21,870 nt of DNA, taken from positions 1 to 21,870 of the forward strand of contig CAUWNG010000032.1 of the NCBI GenBank assembly GCA_963560005.1, given 5' to 3'. Positions 15,539 through 21,870 of this stretch are shown here, piece by piece; within the stretch, counting starts at the first letter, position 1; each line of letters begins with the position of its first letter. A model generated the notes under the pieces. The model was not told the origin of the DNA, made no database searches, and worked only from the letters and a program-made list of their open reading frames with translations. The DNA comes from CAG-273 sp963560005. GTDB lineage: Bacteria > Bacillota > Clostridia > TANB77 > CAG-508. The translations under genes were made by a program, and so were the position numbers.

Positions 15539-17068
15539 TTATTTTTCTATTAAACTTTCGCCTGTCATTTCTTCTGGTTTTTCAAGTTCCATAAGTTCTA
15601 ACATAGTTGGTGCTAAATCTGCCAATTTACCTTCTTTTAATTTTATACCTTCTACTCCTACTAATATTAGTGGAACTGGATTTGTTGTATGTGCTGTATG
15701 TGGTTCTCCTGTTTTATAATCTATCATTTGTTCTGCATTTCCATGGTCCGCCGTTATTAATGCAATTCCATTTTCTTTTTGAAAAGCTTCTATTACTTTT
15801 CCTACACATTCATCAATAGTTTCTATAGCATTTACTGTAGATTCAAAATTTCCAGTATGCCCTACCATATCTGGATTTGCATAATTTAAAATTATACAAT
15901 CATGTTTTTTACTTTCAATAGCTTCTATAACCTTTTGCGTTACTTCGTAAGCACTCATTTCAGGTTTTAAATCATAAGTTTCAACCTTAGGTGATGGAAT
16001 TAATATTCTATCTTCTCCTTTATACTGTTTTTCTTCTCCTCCATTAAAGAAAAAAGTAACATGTGCATACTTTTCAGTTTCTGCTATTCTTAATTGTGTT
16101 AAACCACAATTTGAAATATATTCTCCAAATGTATTATTAAGCACAGTTGGTTTAAATGCTATATTTACATTTGGTAATGTTTCATCATATTTTGTAAAAC
16201 ATACAAAATATAAATTTAATTTTTTTGTTTGAAATTCTTTAAAATCTTTATCCACCAATGTTCTAGTAATTTCTCTTGCTCTATCTGGTCTAAAATTAAA
16301 AAATATTACAGAATCCTTATCTTGTATTTTTGCTACTGGTTCATCTCCATTACATATAACTGTTGGAACAACAAATTCATCAAATATTTCTTTTTGGTAA
16401 GAACTTTCTATGGCAGAAATTGTAGATGTAGCTTTTTCTCCTATTCCATTAACTAATGCATCATATACTTTTTTTATTCTTTCCCATCTTTTATCTCTAT
16501 CCATAGCATAAAATCTTCCTGAAATTGTTGCTATTTTTCCAACACCTTTTTCCTTTATTTTCTCTTCTAATTTTATTACATAAGATTCTCCAGATGCTGG
16601 AGGTGTATCTCTTCCATCCAAAAAACAGTGAATATATACATTTTCAAAATCTTTTCTTTTGGCTAATTCTAAAAGAGCATATAAATGGCGTATATGACTA
16701 TGAACTCCACCATCAGAAAGCAATCCAATAAGATGAAGATTTGAATTATTTTTTTTACAATTTTCTATTGCTTCGGAAAATTCTTTTATACTAAAAAAAT
16801 CTCCATCTTCTATATTTTTTGTTATTCTTGTTAGTTCTTGATAAACTATTCTACCAGCTCCTATATTTGTATGCCCAACTTCAGAATTTCCCATTTGACC
16901 TTCTGGAAGTCCCACATTTAAACCACTAGTAAATATTCTAGTAGTCGGACATGTTTTCATTAGTTTATCTATATTAGGTGTCTTAGCAGCTTTTATTGCA
17001 TTGGCTTTTTCATTTTCATTTTCACCAAATCCATCTAATATCATTAGCATTATAGGTTTTCTATTCAT
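15539..17068 (-). CDS. gpmI: 2,3-bisphosphoglycerate-independent phosphoglycerate mutase
   Basis: 509 residues, the usual length of the Mn2+-dependent iPGM. It interconverts 3- and 2-phosphoglycerate through a phosphoserine. The catalytic serine is S62 in GQMGNSEVGH, with the metal ligand D12 in LDGFG. The phosphotransferase insert carries DGGVHSHI, FLDGRDTPP, SGRFYAMDRDKRWER and FNFRPDRAR, and the C-terminal metal site shows YANPDMVGHTG and ITADHGNAEQM...PHTAHT. The start is an ATG with GGAG 12 nt upstream and it begins 21 nt after tpiA. No cofactor-dependent enzyme is in the window. It sits in order between tpiA and eno as in other Firmicute gap operons. Confidence 0.97.
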   Translation of the reverse strand: MNRKPIMLMILDGFGENENEKANAIKAAKTPNIDKLMKTCPTTRIFTSGLNVGLPEGQMGNSEVGHTNIGAGRIVYQELTRITKNIEDGDFFSIKEFSEAIENCKKNNSNLHLIGLLSDGGVHSHIRHLYALLELAKRKDFENVYIHCFLDGRDTPPASGESYVIKLEEKIKEKGVGKIATISGRFYAMDRDKRWERIKKVYDALVNGIGEKATSTISAIESSYQKEIFDEFVVPTVICNGDEPVAKIQDKDSVIFFNFRPDRAREITRTLVDKDFKEFQTKKLNLYFVCFTKYDETLPNVNIAFKPTVLNNTFGEYISNCGLTQLRIAETEKYAHVTFFFNGGEEKQYKGEDRILIPSPKVETYDLKPEMSAYEVTQKVIEAIESKKHDCIILNYANPDMVGHTGNFESTVNAIETIDECVGKVIEAFQKENGIALITADHGNAEQMIDYKTGEPHTAHTTNPVPLILVGVEGIKLKEGKLADLAPTMLELMELEKPEEMTGESLIEK

Positions 17069-17089
17069 CTTATTTATGTCTCCATTTCC

Positions 17090-17836
17090 TTAATAATTTA
17101 TAATCTTTTCAAAGTCATCTAATTTTAGACTTGCTCCTCCAACTAATCCTCCATCTATATCAGACATATTAAATAATTCGTTAGCATTATCCTTATTTAC
17201 ACTTCCACCATATAATATTATGATGTTATCTGCTATATCTTTACCATAATTCTTTTCTATTTCTTTTCTAATTGCTATTATACTATTATTTGCATCTTCT
17301 TTTGTAGCAGTTTTTCCTGTACCTATTGCCCATATAGGTTCATAAGCTACTATCACATTTTCTAAGCTTTTTGTTTCTAAACCATCCAAAGCCTTTTTTA
17401 CCTGATTAGTAATAATTTCTTCAGCTTTTCCCATTTCTCTTTGTTCTAAAGTTTCTCCTACACATACAATTGGCTTTAAGTTATGATTTAATGCGGATTT
17501 TATTTTTTTATTAACACTCTCATCAGTTTCGTTAAAATATTGTCTTCTTTCAGAATGTCCTATTATAACATATTCAACTTTTATTGCTTCTAACATCTCT
17601 CCAGATATTTCGCCAGTATATGCTCCTTTATCTTCAAAATGCATATTTTGAGCCCCTATTTTTATATTCGTCTGCTGAGCTGCTAATAAAGAATAAAATA
17701 AATCTATATAAGGTACACAAAGAATTACTTCCTTGTGTCCTTCTTTTACTTTAGGTGCAAGATTTTCTATAAAACTCATTGCCTCATTTGGAAGCATATT
17801 CATTTTCCAATTTCCTGCAATTACTTTTCTTCTCAC
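17090..17836 (-). CDS. tpiA: triosephosphate isomerase
   Basis: 248 residues, the standard single TIM barrel. It interconverts dihydroxyacetone phosphate and glyceraldehyde-3-phosphate. Catalytic residues are seen as K11 (AGNWKMN), the histidine in VIIGHSERRQ, and the glutamate in VAYEPIWAIGTGKTA, whose tail forms the mobile loop. The phosphate-binding end shows ILYGGSVN and DGGLVGGASL. The start codon is GTG at 17836; an AAAGG lies 13 nt upstream, longer than usual. No nearer ATG would keep the N-terminal strand intact. It is 23 nt after pgk and 21 nt before gpmI in the same operon. Confidence 0.97.
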   Translation of the reverse strand: MRRKVIAGNWKMNMLPNEAMSFIENLAPKVKEGHKEVILCVPYIDLFYSLLAAQQTNIKIGAQNMHFEDKGAYTGEISGEMLEAIKVEYVIIGHSERRQYFNETDESVNKKIKSALNHNLKPIVCVGETLEQREMGKAEEIITNQVKKALDGLETKSLENVIVAYEPIWAIGTGKTATKEDANNSIIAIRKEIEKNYGKDIADNIIILYGGSVNKDNANELFNMSDIDGGLVGGASLKLDDFEKIINY

Positions 17837-17859
17837 TATCTAATTTCTACCTTTCTTTT

Positions 17860-19110
17860 TTATTTATTATCTAAACAAGCTACACCTGGTAATTCTTTAC
17901 CTTCTAATAATTCCAAAGAAGCTCCTCCACCTGTTGAAATATGAGTAAAATTATCCTCAAGCCCTAACTTCTTTATTGCTGCTACAGAATCTCCTCCACC
18001 TACAACAGATGTAGCTTTTACAGATGCTATTGCTTCTGCTATTTTTTCTGTTCCTACACTAAATTTTTCTAATTCACAAATTCCAAGTGGTCCATTCCAT
18101 AATATTGTTTTTTTATCTTTTAGTTCTTGTGTAAACATTTCTATTGTTCTTTCACCAATATCACATCCTTGCCACTTAGAAGGTATTTGATTTGAAGGTA
18201 CAGTTTTATTATGAGATACTTCTAAAAACTTAAAAAATTGTTTTTGTTTTTCTTTTTTATCTAATTCTTCTTCATCACTTACTATTAATGTTGGTGCAAC
18301 TACTGTATCTATTGGAAGTACTAATTTCACTCCTACTTCTTCTGCTTTTTTCATAATATTTTTTGCTTCTTCTATTTTATCTTCTTCACAAAGTGATTCT
18401 CCAATTTCGGCTCCATTTGCTTTTAAAAATGTATATGCCATTCCTCCACCAATTAAAATTTCATCTACTTTATTTAGTAAATTTTCAATTACACCTATTT
18501 TATCTGAAACTTTAGCTCCTCCTAAAATAGCTAAAAATGGCTTTTCTGGGTTTTCTAAAATTCCATTTAAAAACTTAATTTCCTTTTCCATAAGAAATCC
18601 AGCTACAGAAGTTTCTACAAAATGAGAAACACCTTCTGTTGAACTATGTGCTCTATGTGCTGTTCCAAATGCATCATTTACATATATTCCATCACATAAA
18701 TCAGCTAATTCCTTAGACATACTTTCTTCATTTTTTTCTTCCCTAGCATCAAATCTTACATTTTCTAAAAGTATTACTTCTCCATCTTTCATATTGCTTG
18801 ATAATTCTTTTGCACTATTTCCTGTTATATCATCAGCCAATTTTACTTGAATTTCTAATAACTCTGTAAGTCTCTTTGCAACAGGACTTAATGAGAATTC
18901 TTTTTTTACTTCACCTTTTGGTCTTCCTAAATGTGAACAAAGTATAACCTTTGCTCCACCTTCCATTAAATATTTAATAGTTGGAAGTGCTGCTTGTATT
19001 CTTGTATCATCAGCAATTATTCCTTCTCCTTTTATAGGAACATTAAAGTCACATCTAACCAAAACTCTTTTACCTTTAACATCTATATCACGTATAGTCT
19101 TTTTATCCAT
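17860..19110 (-). CDS. pgk: phosphoglycerate kinase
   Basis: About 416 residues, some 20 more than the common bacterial form. It transfers phosphate from 1,3-bisphosphoglycerate to ADP. Visible motifs are VLVRCDFNVP, SHLGRPKG, LLENVRFDAREE, NDAFGTAHRAHSS, AILGGAKVSDKIGV, the nucleotide region WNGPLGICE, and GGGDSVAAIKKLG...STGGGASLELLEGKELPG. The extra length is a lysine-rich insertion (about residues 278-306, DEEELDKKEKQKQFFKFLE) in the C-terminal domain before WQGCDIG. The longest frame starts with TTG at 19113 and the very next codon is ATG. The ATG is 9 nt from AAAGGA, so 19110 is preferred. Its SD overlaps the stop of a 34-codon small ORF. Confidence 0.96.
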   Translation of the reverse strand: MDKKTIRDIDVKGKRVLVRCDFNVPIKGEGIIADDTRIQAALPTIKYLMEGGAKVILCSHLGRPKGEVKKEFSLSPVAKRLTELLEIQVKLADDITGNSAKELSSNMKDGEVILLENVRFDAREEKNEESMSKELADLCDGIYVNDAFGTAHRAHSSTEGVSHFVETSVAGFLMEKEIKFLNGILENPEKPFLAILGGAKVSDKIGVIENLLNKVDEILIGGGMAYTFLKANGAEIGESLCEEDKIEEAKNIMKKAEEVGVKLVLPIDTVVAPTLIVSDEEELDKKEKQKQFFKFLEVSHNKTVPSNQIPSKWQGCDIGERTIEMFTQELKDKKTILWNGPLGICELEKFSVGTEKIAEAIASVKATSVVGGGDSVAAIKKLGLEDNFTHISTGGGASLELLEGKELPGVACLDNK

Positions 19111-19124
19111 CAAGTATCATCCTT

Positions 19125-19229
19125 TCAATTTTTAAAGTTTTTAGCCACGCTCTCTATATTTTGTAATTCAAATCTACATTTTTGTTCTATATTTGGATAT
19201 TTTTCATAATCTACCTCTGACATGAACAT
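19125..19229 (-). CDS. candidate 34-residue small protein between gap and pgk
   Basis: A short frame from ATG 19229 to TGA 19125, beginning MFMSEVDYEKYPNIEQ and ending VAKNFKN. AAAGGA lies 7 nt before the ATG, as good an SD as the neighbouring genes have. Its stop codon runs into the pgk SD (TGAAAGGATGAT), the layout of a translated, coupled operon gene. It is acidic then basic, with one cysteine and no membrane segment. Family unknown; it is below most gene finders' length cut-off. It explains the otherwise long (140 nt) gap-pgk interval. Chance cannot be excluded without comparison to relatives. Confidence 0.55.
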   Translation of the reverse strand: MFMSEVDYEKYPNIEQKCRFELQNIESVAKNFKN

Positions 19230-19253
19230 ATCTCTATCCTTTTTCAAATCTCA

Positions 19254-20255
19254 TTACTTATTTGCAATATATATAGCCAAATCAACAAGTTTATTTGAGT
19301 ATCCCCATTCATTATCATACCATGCAACTAATTTTACAAAAGTATCTGTTAATGCAATACCTGCAGTTGCATCAAATATAGATGTATGTGAATCATGTAC
19401 AAAATCAGAAGAAACAACTGGTTCGTCTACATATTCCATAATTCCTTTCATTTCATTTTCTGTTGCTTTTTTTACTGCTGTACAAATCTCTTCATAAGTA
19501 GCTGGCTTTTCTAAATTACATGTCAAATCTACTACAGAAACATCTACTGTAGGTACTCTAAAAGACATTCCTGTTAATTTTCCATTTAATTCTGGTATAA
19601 CTTTTCCAACAGCTTTAGCTGCACCTGTTGAAGAAGGTATAATATTGGCTGATGCCGCTCTTCCACCTCTCCAATCTTTTTTAGAAGCTCCGTCAACCGT
19701 TTTTTGTGTAGCTGTTATAGAATGAACTGTTGTCATTAATCCATCTTTTATTCCAAAATTATCATTTATTACTTTTGCAAGTGGTGCCAAGCAATTTGTT
19801 GTACAAGAAGCATTAGAAATGATATTCATACTTGGATCATATTTATCATTATTTACCCCCATAACAAACATAGGTGCATCTTTAGAAGGTGCAGAAATTA
19901 TTACTTTTTTTGCCCCTGCATCTATATGTGCTTGTGCTTTCTCCATTGTAGTAAATACTCCTGAACATTCTAATACATATTCTACCCCATCTTCTCCCCA
20001 AGGTATGTTCTTTGGATCCATTTCATTATATACTTTAATTTCTTTTCCATTTATAACTAATGCATTCTCTTTTGCATACACTTCGCCTTCAAATTTACCA
20101 TGAACAGTATCATATTTAATCATATAAGCCATATAATCTGCTGTAATAAAAGGATCATTTATTGCTACTACTTCTACTTCCTCTTTATTTAATGCTGCTT
20201 GCAAGCTTAAATTTCCAATTCTACCAAATCCATTAATTCCTAATTTAATTAACAT
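19254..20255 (-). CDS. gap: glyceraldehyde-3-phosphate dehydrogenase, type I
   Basis: 333 residues, full length. It oxidises glyceraldehyde-3-phosphate with NAD+ and phosphate. The Rossmann motif is GINGFGRIG (7-14), with D34 in AINDP suggesting NAD+ preference. The catalytic cysteine is C151 in SNASCTTNCLAPL, with its partner histidine in TTVHSITATQ. GGRAASANIIPSSTGAAKAVG, RVPTVDVSVVDLT and WYDNEWGYSNKLVDL follow. The usual arginine after GRIG is asparagine here (GRIGNLSLQA). It starts at an ATG with GAGGAGG 8 nt upstream. It is first in the operon gap-sORF-pgk-tpiA-gpmI-yezG-like-eno. There is no cggR in front of it, unlike B. subtilis. Confidence 0.97.
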   Translation of the reverse strand: MLIKLGINGFGRIGNLSLQAALNKEEVEVVAINDPFITADYMAYMIKYDTVHGKFEGEVYAKENALVINGKEIKVYNEMDPKNIPWGEDGVEYVLECSGVFTTMEKAQAHIDAGAKKVIISAPSKDAPMFVMGVNNDKYDPSMNIISNASCTTNCLAPLAKVINDNFGIKDGLMTTVHSITATQKTVDGASKKDWRGGRAASANIIPSSTGAAKAVGKVIPELNGKLTGMSFRVPTVDVSVVDLTCNLEKPATYEEICTAVKKATENEMKGIMEYVDEPVVSSDFVHDSHTSIFDATAGIALTDTFVKLVAWYDNEWGYSNKLVDLAIYIANK

Positions 20256-20281
20256 ATAAAATCCTCCTCAAAATCAATATA

Positions 20282-20301
20282 TGTTTAGTATTCCCTAAAC
20301 A
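20282..20301 (-). promoter_or_regulatory. palindrome at the 5' end of the gap mRNA
   Basis: TGTTTAG-N6-CTAAACA, perfect over 7 bp per arm. The predicted transcription start is near 20300, so the palindrome would fold as a hairpin at the very start of the mRNA, or serve as an operator just after the start. It does not match CggR, CcpA (cre) or the Rex box spacing that I know. Confidence 0.5.
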
Positions 20302-20306
20302 AGTAC

Positions 20307-20335
20307 ATTTTATATCAAAAAAGAATACTTTTCAA
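20307..20335 (-). promoter_or_regulatory. promoter of the glycolytic operon
   Basis: Minus strand: TTGAAA (20335-20330), 17-nt spacer, TAAAAT (20312-20307). The -35 box occupies the loop of the terminator of the upstream gene. Confidence 0.6.
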
Positions 20336-20345
20336 GTATTCTTTT
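20319..20345 (-). terminator. terminator of the 83-residue repeat-protein gene
   Basis: A 12-bp stem (20319-20330 with 20334-20345) and 3-nt loop, followed on the minus strand by a six-T run. It lies about 20 nt after the stop at 20367. Confidence 0.85.
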
Positions 20346-20366
20346 ACAATTATTTTGTTATTCTTA

Positions 20367-20618
20367 TTATAATTTAACATTATCAACTATTTTTATTTCT
20401 TGAAATAAAAAATTTTTAACTTTTTCTCCAGTTATATCATAGAATAAAAAGTCATGTACATCTTTACCAGTTATTTCTTGATGCCAAAAATCATGCACTT
20501 CTTTTAATACTTTCTCTTGCTTTGGAGTCATAGTTACTACAATGTCTTGTAATAGAAAATTTTTAATTTTGGTCCATACATTTATCTCTGCTGGCAACTC
20601 TTTACTATTAATATCCAT
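20367..20618 (-). CDS. 83-residue protein made of four copies of an 11-residue motif
   Basis: A complete 83-residue frame with a near-perfect SD (AAAGGAGG) 7-9 nt before its ATG, its own promoter and its own terminator, suggesting strong, separate expression. Four related segments can be read: TKIKNFLLQDI (16-26), KEVHDFWHQEI (39-49), KDVHDFLFYDI (52-62) and EKVKNFLFQEI (65-75). The shared pattern is x-x-[IV]-[KH]-[ND]-F-[LW]-x-[QY]-[DE]-I. The last three are spaced exactly 13 residues apart, linked by TGKD/TGEK. There is no cysteine, signal peptide or membrane helix. I do not know the family. The repeat could be a beta-hairpin or short helical module. It lies just upstream of gap but is not in its operon. 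Confidence 0.8.
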   Translation of the reverse strand: MDINSKELPAEINVWTKIKNFLLQDIVVTMTPKQEKVLKEVHDFWHQEITGKDVHDFLFYDITGEKVKNFLFQEIKIVDNVKL

Positions 20619-20661
20619 ATCATTTCTCCTCCTTTGTTGATTATTAAATCATACTACTATA

Positions 20662-20690
20662 TTTATACTATAAATATTAATATTTATCAA
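20662..20690 (-). promoter_or_regulatory. strong sigma-A promoter of the repeat-protein gene
   Basis: Minus strand: TTGATA (20690-20685), exactly 17 nt, TATAAA (20667-20662). Each box is one base from consensus. The leader is about 35 nt. Confidence 0.7.
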
Positions 20691-20710
20691 GCTTTTTAAA
20701 TTATTTTTTT

Positions 20711-20743
20711 ATTACATTTATGTTACAATTTTGTTACATATTT
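20711..20743. repeat. three 11-bp-phased direct repeats upstream of the promoter
   Basis: ATTACA at 20711, GTTACA at 20722 and GTTACA at 20733, each followed by an AT-rich filler, give an exact 11-bp period (one helical turn). They end about 21 nt upstream of the -35 box of the 83-residue gene, directly after the spoVT stop. This is a possible activator site or UP-like element. Confidence 0.5.
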
Positions 20744-20750
20744 GTTTCGA

Positions 20751-21306
20751 TTAAATTTCCATTTGTGTTCCTAAAAAACTAGCAGCTGATTGTGCAACTT
20801 TTTGTTCTACTTCAGTCATTTTTGTATTACTATCTTTAGAAAGCAATATAACACTTCCTATAACATCACCATCAGATATAATTGGATATACTACTTGAGA
20901 ATTATATCTTCTTTCTCTATTATCATTTTTTATTATAGGGATAGAAACATCATTATTTTCACGACTAGTATATTTTTCTTTATCATCCATTATTTTTTCT
21001 AATTCTTTACTTATACTTTGTTCTAAAAAATCTTTCTTAGGTCCTCCAGCAACAGCTATTACAGTATCCTTATCTGTTATGCATGCAATATGCCCTGTCG
21101 TCTTAGATAAAGTATCTGCATATCCTGTTGCAAATTCTGTTAATTCTCCTATTGGTGAATATTTTTTTAAAATTACTTCTCCTTCTTTATCTGTAAAAAT
21201 TTCTAATGGGTCTCCGCTCTTTTATTCTTAATGTCTTTCTAATCTCTTTTGGAATTACTACTCTTCCTAAATCATCTATTCTTCTTACCACTCCTGTTGC
21301 TTTCAT
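20751..21306 (-). pseudogene. spoVT: spoVT, stage V sporulation regulator, broken by a 1-base insertion
   Basis: The start at 21306 has a strong SD (AAAGGAGG). Residues 1-30 are the SpoVT/AbrB DNA-binding domain: MKATGVVRRIDDLGRVVIP, then KEIRKTLRIKE. The next codons should read GDPLEIF, but an extra base (G at plus-strand 21216) shifts the frame and a stop follows after residue 39. Dropping that base restores one frame to the stop at 20751, giving 184 residues, against 178 for B. subtilis SpoVT. The rest matches the GAF-like half (KYSPIGELTEFATGYAD, HIACITDKDTVIAVAGGPKK, YNSQVVYPIISDGDVIGSVI). SpoVT tunes forespore sigma-G genes. Either this strain has lost it or the base is a sequencing/assembly error; the intact sequence on both sides favours a recent change or an error. 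Confidence 0.88.
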
Positions 21307-21339
21307 TTTTTTCCTCCTTTAAAAATATATGTCTATTCT

Positions 21340-21368
21340 TATTATTACAATTAAGGAAATTTTTATAC
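21340..21368 (-). promoter_or_regulatory. tentative forespore-type promoter of spoVT
   Basis: Minus strand: GTATA (21368-21364), 15-nt spacer, GTAATAATA (21348-21340). Spacing and the -35 box resemble sigma-F/sigma-G promoters, which drive spoVT in B. subtilis. The match is partial. Apart from this, the stretch 21307-21549 shows no gene with an SD. Confidence 0.35.
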
Positions 21369-21549
21369 ATAAATTTGTTAATTAATATTATTTTAATTAC
21401 TTTTTTATAAAATTATATATTTTTAAATATTAGTTATTCCAACTTTTCTAGTCCTTTTACTTCAAAATCTGCTATTAGAATTACTTTCCATATTTTTACA
21501 AGTAATTTTCATTTACTAATTTCGACATTTTTTTTAATTTATATATACT

Positions 21550-21591
21550 AAAAGGTCTAAAGAGGCTCCATATAACCTTTTTAGACCTTTT
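21550..21591 (-). terminator. terminator downstream of the DGR-type target gene
   Basis: A 12-bp perfect stem (21550-21561 with 21580-21591) and 18-nt loop. It lies about 100 nt past the target-gene stop and before spoVT. The loop also contains GGCTCC. A short T-run follows on the minus strand. Confidence 0.65.
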
Positions 21592-21693
21592 ACAATATAT
21601 TACTAATCTTAACAATCCCTACTATAGTTAACTTTTATAATAATACTATATGCTTGTCGAGCTTTTAATGATAATTTTTTACTATTACATCTT

Positions 21694-21870
21694 CTAAAAC
21701 GCCAACGCCGGACGGAACCCGTCGAAGTAGTACGGGTCGCCAAAAGTGACGCCCGTACACAATACTCCCGCGCCAGAGTAACCACCGCAATAGCCACCAC
21801 GTAAAACGAACGGACAGGAAGCGCAACCAATTAACATAAGATCTCCATCCCATGTATTTGCATTTGGATC
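21694..21870 (-). CDS. C-terminal end of a DGR-diversified C-type-lectin-fold protein (5' part off window)
   Basis: The minus-strand frame entering at 21870 gives 58 residues and ends at TAG 21694-21696. It reads DPNANTWDGDLMLIG, CASCPFVLRGG, a stretch rich in Y/G/D/F, and the ending GFRPALAF. PFVLRGG... followed by FRP(V/A)LAF is the hallmark of the formylglycine-generating-enzyme/C-lectin-fold variable domain of diversity-generating retroelement targets. Local GC is about 58% (hand count over 21698-21817) in a genome below 30%, typical of such cassettes. Longer frames in this segment exist but give tryptophan/arginine-rich nonsense. The N-terminal part of the protein lies beyond the right edge. 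The downstream side has only a terminator, then spoVT, so no avd, reverse transcriptase or template repeat follows the target here. Confidence 0.82.
   Translation of the reverse strand, partial: DPNANTWDGDLMLIGCASCPFVLRGGYCGGYSGAGVLCTGVTFGDPYYFDGFRPALAF
21697..21801 (-). other. candidate DGR variable region (VR)
   Basis: From the CGT of LRGG to the last codon. Between 21721 and 21792, almost every codon at a surface-type position ends in C or T (TAT, TGC, GGT, TAC, TCT, GGC, GTC, ACT, TTT, GAC, TAC, TAC, TTC, GAC), as expected when AAC/AAT codons of a template are mutated at adenines. Blocks GCG GGA GTA TTG and CCG, and the end of the gene, lack that pattern and would be the constant positions. 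The constant 3' end would act as the site where mutagenic homing begins. Confidence 0.65.

Noticed and set aside
20279..20303. Rex (redox) operator before gap
   Set aside because: Half-sites are similar to TTGTTA/TAACAA, but the central spacing is wrong and two bases per arm differ.
21430..21535. Tiny minus-strand frames between spoVT and the terminator (MKITCKNMESN..., and ...ADFEVKGLEKLE)
   Set aside because: They would join into one 25-residue frame only by removing a T, have no SD, and are too short to separate from chance in this AT-rich DNA.
21609..21853. Two longer minus-strand frames (73 and 62 residues) over the GC-rich right end
   Set aside because: They are out of frame with the lectin-fold end (PFVLRGG...FRPALAF), have no SD, and give tryptophan/arginine-rich sequence; they are shadows caused by the high GC.
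1..21870. CRISPR arrays, rRNA, insertion sequences, riboswitches
   Set aside because: No regularly spaced repeats, rRNA segments, transposase frames or known aptamer cores were seen on either strand.

Overview
The window is chromosomal DNA of a very AT-rich, Gram-positive, Clostridia-like bacterium, probably an uncultured gut-type lineage. The grounds are strong Shine-Dalgarno (SD) sites with GTG/TTG starts, a sortase-anchored LPxTG protein, a spoVT sporulation regulator, a YezG-family protein and a CCA-encoding tRNA-Gln. Most genes lie on the minus strand, so transcription mainly runs right to left.

Left region (1-9907, all minus). dxs, ylmH and dinB form one unit led by a promoter near 9941-9969. 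A separate promoter at 5941-5969 drives a two-gene unit: a eukaryotic-type UDP-sugar pyrophosphorylase (UAP/UDPGP family) coupled through TAATG to a glmU homologue whose uridylyltransferase site looks damaged while its acetyltransferase site is intact. An AT-rich terminator (3359-3402) closes it. pgsA, ligA, an 81-residue protein and a truncated P-loop protein follow.

Middle (9995-13240). One plus-strand gene encodes a secreted VWA-domain LPxTG protein. It is followed by a cluster of palindromes and a bidirectional terminator. Convergent to it is a probable PD-(D/E)xK nuclease of the kind seen among defence genes, and then tRNA-Gln(CUG).

Glycolytic operon (20335 down to 13494, minus): gap, a 34-codon small ORF, pgk, tpiA, gpmI, a YezG-like immunity-family gene with a basic tail, eno, terminator. 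The predicted mRNA starts with a 7-bp hairpin. Upstream is a monocistronic gene for an 83-residue protein built from four copies of an 11-residue motif. It has its own strong promoter, 11-bp-phased repeats upstream and a terminator.

Right end. spoVT is broken by a single extra base in the codon run encoding RIKEGDPLE. At the edge, a GC-rich segment (about 58% GC by hand count in a background below 30%) encodes the last 58 residues of a protein ending in GFRPALAF. Its codons show the NNY pattern expected of the variable region of a diversity-generating retroelement (DGR) target. The reverse transcriptase and template repeat are not in the window. This is the most exciting signal here; the pyrophosphorylase/damaged-GlmU pair is second.
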